Part shown: positions 27,096 through 36,210 of the stretch, piece after piece
Layout: each line of letters begins with the position of its first letter
How positions within the stretch are numbered: position 1 is the first letter of the stretch
Assembly (NCBI GenBank): GCA_018780035.1
Contig: JADMKE010000016.1
Location: forward strand, 62,001 to 126,000
Length of the DNA: 64,000 nucleotides
Reading direction: 5' to 3'
Source: Candidatus Sericytochromatia bacterium
Lineage (GTDB): Bacteria; Cyanobacteriota; Sericytochromatia; UBA7694
Notes under the pieces: generated by a model
Told to the model about the DNA's origin: nothing
Databases searched by the model: none
Seen by the model: only the letters and a program-made list of their open reading frames with translations
Made by a program: the position numbers and the translations under genes

Positions 27096-28438
27096 TTTTT
27101 CACCTTGCGTTTGACCACTTCAGAACCGCCTTTTTTTTCACTGCCCGGCTCTTCTGGCACACTGGGGGGAAAGCCATTAAACTGCCGCCAAAATTCATAC
27201 CCCAAAGGCACCTGATCGAGCAGTACCCAGCCATTCGCTCGCACACCTTGACGCAAAAAACGCGCAGCAGGCCAGGGCTCTCGCCCATCAGGAACCACCA
27301 CGATCCTGAATTTGCCTTTGCCGTTGTCAGTGGCATCGACAAAAGCCACTTTCCCCGCAAAGGTACCCACAGCCACCGAGGGCCAGCCAGCGAACTGCAG
27401 TGCAGGCCAACCCTCAAATTGCAAACGCACCGACCTTCCTGGTGTAATCAGCGGCGTATCGTTGCCACTCATATACAATTCAACTGCCCGCTTTTGGGTT
27501 TCGGGCACCAGATAGGCCAAAACATCACCCTCTTTGACAAAAACAGTCTCAGAGAAGGTATTGAGTTTGAGCACAGTGCCTGCACGGGGGGCTTTGATCG
27601 CCTGGGTCGACTGCCGGGCCAATTGCACATCAATTTTAATCAATTCAGCTTTGCTTTTTTCAATGCTGCTGCGGGCCTCCTCCAAATTGGCACGGGCACT
27701 ATTGAGAGCCGCTTTGGCACCGGCATCGGTTTTGGCCACTTCGGCTTGGGCAGAGACCTGATCACTGCGCAGCTCTTGTAATTTGGCACGCGTTTTTAAC
27801 ACATCGGCCTGGGATTTTTGCAGCGTCAAACCCGACAATTCCAGTTCGCGCCGAGAAGCCAGGCCTTTTTGCTCAAGAGCCACCACCCGCTCTTGATTCA
27901 GTTGGGCGGTTTCCAAAGCGGCCAGGTCAGCATCGAGTTCACGGTTGGCAGCCTCTAATTTGGCTTTGACAGATTCAACCTTGGCACGGGCCCCTTCAAC
28001 AGAGGCAGAGCGGGAAAGCGTCAAATCATCGACCCGCAATTCATAAGCCAAGGCCTTGGAGCGGTTGATCTCCAATTGGTTTTGCAAAGTCTGCCGCTCT
28101 TGCCGCAAACGCTCCAGATAATTGGGATCGTTGTCAACAATGTCTGCAATGGGATCCCCTTTTTTGACCACTGAGCCCTCTTGCACATACCAGCGCACAA
28201 CCCGGCCTTTGATTGGGGTTTCAATCGGTTGTTCACGCTCTAGCGGTGAAAAAGCAATCACACTGCCCGTGCCGCGCACATTCTGTTGCCAGGGTGTAAA
28301 AATCAAAACCAAACAGACCAAACACAAAAGCAACAAAAAAACCCCTGCCAAAATCTGATACGAACGGGGCGATCTGACATTTTGCAAGATCGGCAATTCA
28401 TCCAGGGGCTCTTCAAACCAAAGCGGAGTGGATAACAT
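27092..28438 (-). CDS. HlyD-family periplasmic adaptor (membrane fusion protein)
   Basis: A single membrane helix (residues about 29-49) is followed by the split lipoyl domain (TPIKGRVVRWYVQEGSVVKK and QAIKAPRAGTVLKL), with a long coiled-coil hairpin of about 150 residues between the halves, and a beta-barrel domain. Adaptors of this sort connect an inner-membrane ABC transporter to TolC. The partner ABC gene is three bases upstream and the TolC gene overlaps downstream. The C-terminus is a lysine-rich tail. Confidence 0.9.
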   Translation of the reverse strand: MLSTPLWFEEPLDELPILQNVRSPRSYQILAGVFLLLLCLVCLVLIFTPWQQNVRGTGSVIAFSPLEREQPIETPIKGRVVRWYVQEGSVVKKGDPIADIVDNDPNYLERLRQERQTLQNQLEINRSKALAYELRVDDLTLSRSASVEGARAKVESVKAKLEAANRELDADLAALETAQLNQERVVALEQKGLASRRELELSGLTLQKSQADVLKTRAKLQELRSDQVSAQAEVAKTDAGAKAALNSARANLEEARSSIEKSKAELIKIDVQLARQSTQAIKAPRAGTVLKLNTFSETVFVKEGDVLAYLVPETQKRAVELYMSGNDTPLITPGRSVRLQFEGWPALQFAGWPSVAVGTFAGKVAFVDATDNGKGKFRIVVVPDGREPWPAARFLRQGVRANGWVLLDQVPLGYEFWRQFNGFPPSVPEEPGSEKKGGSEVVKRKVKK

Positions 28439-28441
28439 CTT

Positions 28442-30616
28442 TTAATGCTCCCCCTCTTGATTGAGCGGTGGGGGTAAGGGAAAGAGCAATAAACCACCTT
28501 CAGAATCCAAGGCATAAGCCCGATCACAATAGGTCAAAAAATCAGGTTTATTGGTTAAGACCAGCAAACTCATCTCTGGGTGTTGACCAAAGAGAAAACG
28601 GGCCAAAGGCCCTTTTTCCCGCCAATCAATCCGGTCCAAACTGCCATCCAAAATCAGCAATCTGGGTTTGAGCAGCAAGGCCCGCGCCACCATCAGACGG
28701 TGGGCTTCTTCGGGAGAAAGAGGATAACCACTCAGACTCAAAGCGGTATTTAAACCTTCAGGAAAAGCCTGCACACGCTCCCAGAGACCAACTGACTCCA
28801 AAACCGCTCTCAGGTCTTCAGAGCGCAAGTGACGCTGGCCCAAACGCAAATTGTCATCCAGACTGCCCGAAAGAATATCCAACCCCCTCACCAAAGCCAC
28901 CTGCGAACGCAAATCCAAAGGGGAAATCTCGCGCAAATTGCGCCGGTCCATTTCAATCGAACCCTGATCGGGATGGCGGCTGGCATAGAGTAAATCCCCC
29001 AAGACATGGGCACTCCAGCTATTGGCCCCCAAAATACCAATTTTTTCACCCGGTTGCAGATGCAGTGAAAGCTGTTTTAACAAAACGCGTCCGCCCAGGG
29101 CACTCAGATTGAGATTCTCGATCTGTACGTCCAACCCGATCTCACGGGGCATTAAGAGACCAGGAGCACGAACTTCTACCGGGATATCAAACAAATGTCC
29201 AAGTTTATCCAAAGCGGCCAGCAGGTCATAATAGGTCTCGAGCTTTTTGCCAAATTTTGAAAAACCATCCAAGAGATTGGCCACCACCAACTCTGCAGCC
29301 ACCAATTGACCAATACTCAATTGACGCTCGATCACCAACCAGCCCCCCAAACCCAAAAGTGCAGCACTGGCCAAGGCCTGCAAGAGATAAGCCCCCACAT
29401 GCTGGCGTTGAACCACACGAAAATGTCCTTGACGGGCCTTTAAATACCCTCTTAAGAGCGCATCTGTGCGCTGTTGGGCATAATGTTTGCCCGGACGGGA
29501 TCTAAACAAGGTCAGATGGCTCGAAAGTTCTTCTAGCCATGCAGCCACGGCATATTTGAGTTTGGACTCCTTGATCGCCGTGGCCTCTGCTCCCCAGCCC
29601 AGAACAAACAAAATCAAGATAATTGCGAGCAGCAAAACAACGTCAAAAACCAGCAAAAATGGGTGGTAAAAAGCCAATAAAAGCATACCCGTAAAAATCT
29701 GCAACAAGATACCCAAGCCCTCAATCAAGAGCACCGAAACCCCTTTTTGAACGGTCAAAACATCAAAAAAGCGATTAACCAATTCGGGGCCATGGTGCCC
29801 TTCAAAAAAAGGCAATTTCACCTGTAAAAGACGCTCCGATAGGTCCGAAGCCACCCGCACAAAAATACGACGTTGTATAATTTCCACCAAATTTAAACGC
29901 AAGGTGCGCAAGAGGGCCAAAAAGCACAGGGCTCCCAAAACCAAACACGTCAAAATCACAATCGGCTGCAAGAGGGTGCCAAAAGCCACATTATTGACCA
30001 AAGCTTGGATTGCAATCGGCACCACCAATGAGAGTAAACCCGTCAAAATGGAGTAGATCACCACAACCAACAGATCTGCCCGCTCTAATTTAATCAGCCT
30101 TTGTAAATGCTGGGTGGGAGTCAAATGTAATGGGGTTTCACGCTGGCTATTCAAAGAAATCGATTGAAGCATCAGACAATAGATGCTCTCTTCAAGCAAA
30201 ACAGCCCCCAAATAGAGCTTGAGCTGTTGTTTAGGAATCCAACGGGTCACACTTTCCTGTTCTCCAAAGACAGTGACCTGAAAACGAAACCACCGGAATC
30301 CAGTTAAAGCAATTAAAAGCTGTTTGCCTGGCTGGGGCTCACAAACCATCAGCAGAGGGGTTTCCTGACGTAAATATTTAATCACCTCTTGCAAGGGAAA
30401 ATGACGCCCTGTCAGAGACAATCCCGCCACCCCAGAAACATAACGCAAAGCCTCCAGTGGCTGAGCCAAACAGACTGGGTGGTGCATAGCCTCACTCAAG
30501 GCTTGTTCAACGGGTTCCTCCTGCAAATCAAACGAAGAACGGGCAGCCAACCATACCAATGCCTGGCGTAAAATAGAGGTAGGCAAAACTGGAGGAGCTG
30601 AGTAAAGACTGTTCAT
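28442..30616 (-). CDS. type-I-secretion-like ABC protein with degenerate ATPase and C39-like domains
   Basis: Residues 1-165 resemble the C39-like N-terminal domain of secretion ABC proteins but have no catalytic Cys/His pair. Residues 175-470 form the six-helix exporter domain. The nucleotide-binding domain (495-724) keeps the fold but not the motifs: the Walker A site is GILGANSWSAHVLG (527-540) with no GK(S/T), the signature reads LSLSGYPLS (626-634), Walker B is LLILDGS (653-659) with Gly for the catalytic Glu, and the H-loop has Asn689 in LVLTNKP. ATP hydrolysis by this chain seems unlikely. It heads an operon with HlyD and TolC proteins. A TATAAT (30657-30652) lies upstream. Confidence 0.8.
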   Translation of the reverse strand: MNSLYSAPPVLPTSILRQALVWLAARSSFDLQEEPVEQALSEAMHHPVCLAQPLEALRYVSGVAGLSLTGRHFPLQEVIKYLRQETPLLMVCEPQPGKQLLIALTGFRWFRFQVTVFGEQESVTRWIPKQQLKLYLGAVLLEESIYCLMLQSISLNSQRETPLHLTPTQHLQRLIKLERADLLVVVIYSILTGLLSLVVPIAIQALVNNVAFGTLLQPIVILTCLVLGALCFLALLRTLRLNLVEIIQRRIFVRVASDLSERLLQVKLPFFEGHHGPELVNRFFDVLTVQKGVSVLLIEGLGILLQIFTGMLLLAFYHPFLLVFDVVLLLAIILILFVLGWGAEATAIKESKLKYAVAAWLEELSSHLTLFRSRPGKHYAQQRTDALLRGYLKARQGHFRVVQRQHVGAYLLQALASAALLGLGGWLVIERQLSIGQLVAAELVVANLLDGFSKFGKKLETYYDLLAALDKLGHLFDIPVEVRAPGLLMPREIGLDVQIENLNLSALGGRVLLKQLSLHLQPGEKIGILGANSWSAHVLGDLLYASRHPDQGSIEMDRRNLREISPLDLRSQVALVRGLDILSGSLDDNLRLGQRHLRSEDLRAVLESVGLWERVQAFPEGLNTALSLSGYPLSPEEAHRLMVARALLLKPRLLILDGSLDRIDWREKGPLARFLFGQHPEMSLLVLTNKPDFLTYCDRAYALDSEGGLLLFPLPPPLNQEGEH

Positions 30617-30639
30617 TGTGGGAATCCGATTAAATGCTT

Positions 30640-30651
30640 ATTCATATGAAT
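30640..30651. promoter_or_regulatory. 12-bp palindrome at the export-operon promoter
   Basis: ATTCATATGAAT is a perfect palindrome located between a minus-strand TATAAT (30657-30652) and the start of the ABC gene at 30616. Its place just downstream of the -10 box suggests an operator, but AT-rich palindromes also arise by chance. Confidence 0.3.
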
Positions 30652-30803
30652 ATTATAATTTTTTAATCATTTATTTAAATGACGCTCAAACAGACTAAAC
30701 GGGTTTTTCTGTTTGAGGAAGAACTTATTGTAAAATACGCGATAGGTTGATGTCTAGGTAAAAACATTGATGCTCCAATCTGCCTTCGAACCCAGGCAAA
30801 CAC

Positions 30804-31070
30804 ATGTCTGACTGGAAAGTAGTTCGAATGACCTTGCCCCCGCGCTATTACCGCCAGGGTGTGTATCAGGCCATTGAAAGATCGGTCATTCAACTGCTCA
30901 CTCAGTCTCAGGGGCTCGAAGCCGCTCTAAAACAGGGTCTCTTACAAGAAGTTCATCCCGCCCGCAAAGCCCGACCTGCCCGACGATTTTTAATTTATCT
31001 CAGCGATGCCCAACAGGGCCATGAAATCCCTATTAGCTTCAGTCTCAGCCATCAAGGTCAGGTTCTCTGA
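30804..31070 (+). CDS. small basic protein of unknown function
   Basis: The 88-residue frame has ordinary codon use and a mixed helix/strand pattern. It contains a PARKARPARRFLIYLSD basic patch in the second half, which may bind nucleic acid or acidic lipid. No signal peptide, membrane helix or known motif is visible. It stands alone between the divergent export operon and spoIID. No strong ribosome binding site precedes the ATG, so the start is uncertain. Confidence 0.45.
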   Translation: MSDWKVVRMTLPPRYYRQGVYQAIERSVIQLLTQSQGLEAALKQGLLQEVHPARKARPARRFLIYLSDAQQGHEIPISFSLSHQGQVL

Positions 31071-31104
31071 AGCATCACAAAGAGGGCGAAATGATCCCAG
31101 GTAC

Positions 31105-31133
31105 TTGATCTTCGGACCATTTTTGAGAATAAT
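31105..31133 (+). promoter_or_regulatory. promoter for the SpoIID-domain gene
   Basis: TTGATC (31105-31110) and AATAAT (31128-31133) are separated by 17 bases and lie 90 bases before the start codon. The same -35 hexamer occurs in the SulP promoter of this window. Confidence 0.45.
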
Positions 31134-31222
31134 AGGAGAGTGCATTCAAACTTTCGTGTTCAGGATTCCATTTGTGAATTTCATCACAACCTGACAGATT
31201 TAATGAGGATATCGAAGCCATA

Positions 31223-32443
31223 ATGAAGCTCTTTGCAACAATATTAGCTACAAGTACCATATTAACCCTGCAGACAGGATGGATGAATTCAGCTCAGGCC
31301 CGTGAAGATCTGCCAATTCGGGTGGGGCTTTCCGATAGCGCACGCCAAGTGACCTTGCGGGTTTCGACAGGTACCCCTGTCGAGGTTTTGGCCCCGATTG
31401 GCTGGCAACGCCTGGGACAGCTTTCCGCCAATACCACTTTGCAGGTCAATTATAGCCAAGGTCAGCTCAAGCTCAATATTCAAAGCGATCAGCAAGTGTA
31501 TAAAGGCCTGCGCCTGGGACAAACAGACCAAGAGGGTACCTTGGTGGGGCTCAATAATACCTGGTACCGGGGCAGTCTCAACCTCACTCCCACTGCCCGG
31601 GGAATCACCGTGGTCAACGAAGTTCCCCTGGAACAATACCTCTACAGCGTTGTCCCCTCCGAAATGCCTTCTTCTTGGCCTTTGGAAGCTTTAAAGTCTC
31701 AGGCAGTGGCTGCCCGCACCTATGCCATCAGCAGCCTGGGTAGCTACCGCAGCAAAGGCTATGACGTGGTTGCAACGACTGCCAGTCAGGTCTATTTGGG
31801 GGTCAAATCCGAGAGCAATCTCAGCACCCAAGCCGTAACCCAAACCAACGGCGAAATTCTGACCCATGCTGGCAAAGCGATTCATGCCTATTTTCACTCT
31901 TGTTCAGGTGGTCAAACCGAGAGTGGGGCAGATCTCTGGGCTCCATTTGCCTATCTCAAATCCGTAGCGGATTACGATCAGGCTTCTCCCAAACATGTCT
32001 GGCATACCGAAATGAGCCAAAGCGAAATGAAGTCCAAATTGGCCCATTTAGGTGTGCGTGTAGGCGATGTATTGGCCCTCTCTACCGTCAAGCGCACCAG
32101 CAGCGGCCGGGTTAAAACCCTGCAGATCTGGGGCAAAGAAGGCCAAAAGTTGGTAGATGGCGCCAAAGCCCGTGTGGCATTTGGGCTCAACAGCACCTTT
32201 TTTAATGTGGGAGCAATCGACGCCCGGGGCGAACTCCAGAAAAAACCCAGTCCAGATTCCGTGCCCACCACCTTTCAATTTGCAGGTCGGGGCTGGGGCC
32301 ATGGTCTGGGCATGTCCCAATGGGGAGCCCGCCAATTGGCCCTCAATGGTTACGCCCACCGTGATATCCTCAACCACTATTATCCCAGTACCCAATTGGG
32401 GCCCCTCAACAAAGCCCAGTTCCGCATGGCCTATAATCCCTAG
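31223..32443 (+). CDS. SpoIID/LytB-domain protein, peptidoglycan remodelling
   Basis: A signal peptide of about 26 residues is followed by the SpoIID core: VPLEQYLYSVVPSEMPSSWP, LKSQAVAARTYA, FHSCSGGQTES and the C-terminal GRGWGHGLGMSQWGARQLA. SpoIID proteins cleave denuded glycan strands or enhance amidases. In non-spore-formers they occur widely in cyanobacterial and related lineages and act in septal wall turnover. Sporulation is not implied. A promoter lies at 31105 and queA follows 27 bases downstream. Confidence 0.85.
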   Translation: MKLFATILATSTILTLQTGWMNSAQAREDLPIRVGLSDSARQVTLRVSTGTPVEVLAPIGWQRLGQLSANTTLQVNYSQGQLKLNIQSDQQVYKGLRLGQTDQEGTLVGLNNTWYRGSLNLTPTARGITVVNEVPLEQYLYSVVPSEMPSSWPLEALKSQAVAARTYAISSLGSYRSKGYDVVATTASQVYLGVKSESNLSTQAVTQTNGEILTHAGKAIHAYFHSCSGGQTESGADLWAPFAYLKSVADYDQASPKHVWHTEMSQSEMKSKLAHLGVRVGDVLALSTVKRTSSGRVKTLQIWGKEGQKLVDGAKARVAFGLNSTFFNVGAIDARGELQKKPSPDSVPTTFQFAGRGWGHGLGMSQWGARQLALNGYAHRDILNHYYPSTQLGPLNKAQFRMAYNP

Positions 32444-32470
32444 CCTATTTAAATCAACCAGTTAAACACC

Positions 32471-33526
32471 ATGCCTGAATCCATTCAGCAGGAAGACCTG
32501 TTGCTTTCTGCCTATGATTTTGAATTACCCGAGGCCCTGATCGCGCAAACACCGGCAGATCGCCGGGATCAATCGCGTTTGCTGGTCTATGACCGCCAAA
32601 CGCGCAGACACCTGCACAGGCATTTTTATGATTTGCCCGAACTGCTTCAGCCAGGGGATTTGCTCGTGATGAACAATACCCGCGTCTTTCCTGCACGCAT
32701 TTTTGGCCAAAAGTCCCACACCGGCACCCGCTTTGAGTTTTTGCTCACGCGCCAAACAGCTTCACTGACTTGGCAGGCCATGGCCAAAAACAGCAAACGG
32801 ATCAAACCCGGTTATGTCTTTGTCTTCTCCGAAACCGTCAGCGCTGAGATCGTCAATTGTGAAGCGGGTGGGTTGGTCGAACTGCATTTTAAGGGGATTG
32901 AACCAGAGGCCTTCTTTGGCTGGCTCGACCAACACGGGGAAATTCCCTATCCCCCCTATATTACAGCGCGAACCAGCAGCCAAGATCGCTACCAGACTGT
33001 CTTCAGCCGCTCAGAGGGCTCTGTGGCCGCGCCAACGGCTGGACTGCACTTTACCCCTGAACTTTTGGCCCAATTGCATCAAAGAGGCATTAACAGCGTT
33101 GAAGTCACCCTGCATATTGGCATGGGCACTTTTGCTCCCGTACGCAGTGAGCGCATAGATACCCATCCCCTGCATCACGAATGGTATTCCCTGTCTGAAA
33201 ACGCAGCCGAAAAACTCAACGTTCAAAGACAGGCTGGCGGACGCATTATTGCGGTAGGCACGACCTCTGTGCGCACCCTCGAAAGTGTCTGGCGCAAACA
33301 CGGCATGTTTCAGGCCGAACAGGGTGAAACCAATATTTTTATCTATCCTGGTCAAAAAATTGCAGCAATAGACGGTTTAATCACCAATTTTCATTTGCCC
33401 CGTTCCAGTCTGCTGATGCTGGTTTCAACCTGGATTGGACGCAAAAATTTGCTGAAACTCTACCAAAATGCGATTGAGGCAAAATACCGTTTTTATAGCT
33501 TTGGTGACGCCTGTCTTTTGCTTTAA
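32471..33526 (+). CDS. queA: S-adenosylmethionine:tRNA ribosyltransferase-isomerase QueA
   Basis: The 351-residue protein contains the full QueA signature set: YDFELPEALIAQTPADRRD, GDLLVMNNTRVFPARI, PTAGLHFTPELLAQL, THPLHHEWYSL and ITNFHLPRSSLLMLVS. It transfers and isomerises the ribosyl part of SAM onto preQ1 in tRNA to make epoxyqueuosine. Length and motif order are normal. It may be co-transcribed with the upstream SpoIID gene. Confidence 0.97.
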   Translation: MPESIQQEDLLLSAYDFELPEALIAQTPADRRDQSRLLVYDRQTRRHLHRHFYDLPELLQPGDLLVMNNTRVFPARIFGQKSHTGTRFEFLLTRQTASLTWQAMAKNSKRIKPGYVFVFSETVSAEIVNCEAGGLVELHFKGIEPEAFFGWLDQHGEIPYPPYITARTSSQDRYQTVFSRSEGSVAAPTAGLHFTPELLAQLHQRGINSVEVTLHIGMGTFAPVRSERIDTHPLHHEWYSLSENAAEKLNVQRQAGGRIIAVGTTSVRTLESVWRKHGMFQAEQGETNIFIYPGQKIAAIDGLITNFHLPRSSLLMLVSTWIGRKNLLKLYQNAIEAKYRFYSFGDACLLL

Positions 33527-33586
33527 ACTGCCCAACGGGCTGCAGATCAGCTAAAATAGCAGGTAATTGAGGTCGACCAGATACCT

Positions 33587-33970
33587 ATGCAGACACCGCC
33601 CGCCACCGTGCCCTTAAACTTCTTTCGTGCCCTGCGTCAAAAGCGCTATGATCAGGCTTGGAAACACCTCAGTAACTACAGCCAACGGGTCTTTCTGGAA
33701 ACCCTGTTTAAATCACTCAAACCAGACAGTTGCTCGCTCGAACGCCTGCAAGATGACTTTGCCAAGGGGACAAGCTGGGCCGCCCACTACTGGGATGATT
33801 TTTCTCAACATCTGCAATTGGACACCTGGCTCAGCCAGCAGTACAAAGAATACGGCGCCAGCCAAAAGCAGATTTTGGTTCTGGCCCAACCGGCCAATCT
33901 CTATCTCTTGGTGATTGAAGAAGCCGGCGACTGGCGCTTTGGCTATTTTGAAACTTTTTTGGACAATTAG
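33587..33970 (+). CDS. small soluble protein of unknown function
   Basis: The 127-residue protein starts with PLNFFRALRQKRYDQAWKHLS and ends with a strand-rich half (ILVLAQPANLYLLVIEEAGD and WRFGYFETF). This pattern, helices first and then a curved sheet, is like NTF2-like/DUF4878 folds, but I do not claim a family. No signal peptide is present. It sits between queA and the glycosidase-like lipoprotein, separated by 60 and 42 bases. Confidence 0.55.
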   Translation: MQTPPATVPLNFFRALRQKRYDQAWKHLSNYSQRVFLETLFKSLKPDSCSLERLQDDFAKGTSWAAHYWDDFSQHLQLDTWLSQQYKEYGASQKQILVLAQPANLYLLVIEEAGDWRFGYFETFLDN

Positions 33971-34012
33971 ACAGATTAAAGTTAATCTAATCATGAAAAT
34001 GGGTGAACCAGA

Positions 34013-36169
34013 ATGAATGATCGCGCAGTGAAATCAGCCTTCCGGGCAGCAGCTCTGGGAGCGCTCTTAAGCCTCAGCACAGCCTGTCAGACGGTGGACA
34101 ATCTCCTGGTTGGTATCGGCGGCACACCCAAACCCCAGCCCTCCAGCAGCACGCCTATTAGCAGCCCCACCCCACCGCCTGAAAAATTTTCCTTTCCCGA
34201 TCAACATCCCGTGCCTTTTACGGCCAAAGATCGCCAATTTCTGGCCCGCTGGAACGGCAATCAATACGAAAATTTTTATATCAAAGGGGTCAATCTGGGC
34301 ATTGGCCTGCCAGGTACCCAAGCGGGAGACCTCGCTGCCACCCGTGAACAATTTGCCCGCTGGTTCAAACGCATGGGTGAGTTGGGGTTTAACAGTTTGC
34401 GCGTCTACACCCTGCATTATCCCCATTTTTATGAAGAGCTGGCCCGTTATAACTCCACACATCCAGATAAACTGATTTACCTCTTTCATGGGGCTTGGCT
34501 CGACGAAGTCGAAAACGCTCACGATCTCTATGCCTCCACCACGGCCTTTGACGCAGGTGTCGAAGAAGTGGTCAACGCCGTCCATGGCAGGGGCAATATT
34601 GCCAGCCGCCAAGGGCGCGCTTATGGCACTTACACTGCGGATGTCTCGCGCTGGATCATGGGCTGGATCATTGGTCGCGAAGTTTCTCCCGAAGAAGTCA
34701 TTCTGACCAATCAAAAACACGCAGACAAAACCAACTATCAGGGCAAAAATCTCAAGTTAGCAGGTTCTCCCAGTGAGGTTTGGTGGGCCGAACGTGTGGA
34801 TAAATTGATCGAATTTGAGCGCAATACCTTCAAAGTCGAGCGCCCGATCAGTGTGTCCAGTTGGCCAACCCTCGATCCGCTCACCCACCCAACCGAAAAC
34901 GAAAAATACAGCCAAGAAGACACAGCCCAAATTGATATGAGCAAATTGCAATTGGGCACTGTTCCCGCGGGCTATTTTGCCAGCTACCACGCCTATCCCT
35001 ATTATCCCGACTTTATGAACGACAACCCCGAATACGTCAAAAACCGTGACGGCGAAGGCGTCAATAATTATATTGGCTATCTCAAACAGCTCAAGGCCCA
35101 TTACCCCAATATGCCACTCGTGATCGGCGAATACGGTGTGCCCTCCAGTTGGGGAAATGCCCATTTCAGCCCCAGTGGCATGCATCATGGCGGCCATGAT
35201 GAAGAGGCCCAAGGGCGCTATAACGCCCGCCTAACCCGCGATATTCACGATCAGGGCCTCGCTGGCGGCATGGTCTTTGCCTGGATCGACGAGTGGTGGA
35301 AACGCACCTGGATCGTCGATGAAATCTCAATGCCACGTGAAAATTACCGCCTGTGGCACAATCTGACCTCCCCCGAAGAAAATTTTGGCCTGATTGCCTT
35401 TGATGTCGAAACCCCCGCCACCCACACCGTGGCGGAAGGCCAAGGGCGCATCCGTTCAGTCAAAGCCTCAGCAGATGCCAGCTTTTTTCATCTCAAAATC
35501 GAACTGAATTCAGCCCTGGGCCCAGAAGATGAACTGGTCTTGGGTGTCGATACCTACAGCGATGAACTCGGCGAGGTGATCTTGCCCAATGGGGTCAAAA
35601 CCGTTCGCCGCAACGAGTTTGCCCTGCGCATTCAAGGTACCGAAATGGCCCAGTGGTTGGTCACTCAGCCCTATGATCTGTTTGGCATTTGGCACAATTC
35701 TTCGGGCCCCCAGCAGATCTACCAATCCAAAAAAACCGAAGGTGCGCCTTGGATTCCCGTGCGCTGGCAAAACGGCCAGGAACACGTCAGCCGCGATGAA
35801 AAACTGACCTTTCCAATCACCATCTTTCCGATTGGTGAGTTGCAGGTGCGTGGCCCCGGTGAAAATGCCAGCTCCAGAGATGCCGTGATTTTAAATGGCA
35901 ATAGCGTGGAGATTCGCCTGCCCTGGACCCTGCTGCAATTTGTCGATCCCACGACCTTGACGGTGACTCACGACGACCGTGCCACCAAAGGTCGAGAAAC
36001 AGCTCCTTCCGAAGGGGTGGGTGTGAGTGTCTCCTTGCAGGGCGAATTGCTCGAAAGCGGCCGCTATCGCTGGGCGCCCTGGAGCCAGGCCCCCGAAGTC
36101 AGAGAACGCGAAAAAAGTGGCACACGCCTCTTGGAAGCAGCTTTAAAAGCCATTCCCGACAAGCCCTAA
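34013..36169 (+). CDS. lipoprotein with clan-A glycoside-hydrolase-like domain
   Basis: A lipoprotein signal peptide ends in LSTAC (Cys25) and is followed by a Ser/Pro-rich linker. Residues about 75-460 resemble a TIM-barrel glycosidase: FYIKGVNLGIGLPGTQ and LGFNSLRVYTLHYPHFYEEL, then two well-placed glutamates, Glu223 in IIGREVSPEE and Glu373 in LVIGEYGVPSS. These would be acid/base and nucleophile in clan GH-A. The C-terminal 250 residues are beta-rich. I infer a surface or periplasmic carbohydrate-active enzyme; substrate and exact family are unknown. It converges on the HEAT/coiled-coil gene. Confidence 0.7.
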   Translation: MNDRAVKSAFRAAALGALLSLSTACQTVDNLLVGIGGTPKPQPSSSTPISSPTPPPEKFSFPDQHPVPFTAKDRQFLARWNGNQYENFYIKGVNLGIGLPGTQAGDLAATREQFARWFKRMGELGFNSLRVYTLHYPHFYEELARYNSTHPDKLIYLFHGAWLDEVENAHDLYASTTAFDAGVEEVVNAVHGRGNIASRQGRAYGTYTADVSRWIMGWIIGREVSPEEVILTNQKHADKTNYQGKNLKLAGSPSEVWWAERVDKLIEFERNTFKVERPISVSSWPTLDPLTHPTENEKYSQEDTAQIDMSKLQLGTVPAGYFASYHAYPYYPDFMNDNPEYVKNRDGEGVNNYIGYLKQLKAHYPNMPLVIGEYGVPSSWGNAHFSPSGMHHGGHDEEAQGRYNARLTRDIHDQGLAGGMVFAWIDEWWKRTWIVDEISMPRENYRLWHNLTSPEENFGLIAFDVETPATHTVAEGQGRIRSVKASADASFFHLKIELNSALGPEDELVLGVDTYSDELGEVILPNGVKTVRRNEFALRIQGTEMAQWLVTQPYDLFGIWHNSSGPQQIYQSKKTEGAPWIPVRWQNGQEHVSRDEKLTFPITIFPIGELQVRGPGENASSRDAVILNGNSVEIRLPWTLLQFVDPTTLTVTHDDRATKGRETAPSEGVGVSVSLQGELLESGRYRWAPWSQAPEVREREKSGTRLLEAALKAIPDKP

Positions 36170-36210
36170 AACGCAAACGCCAGAAAATAAACGCCAGAGC
36201 CCGATAAGCC

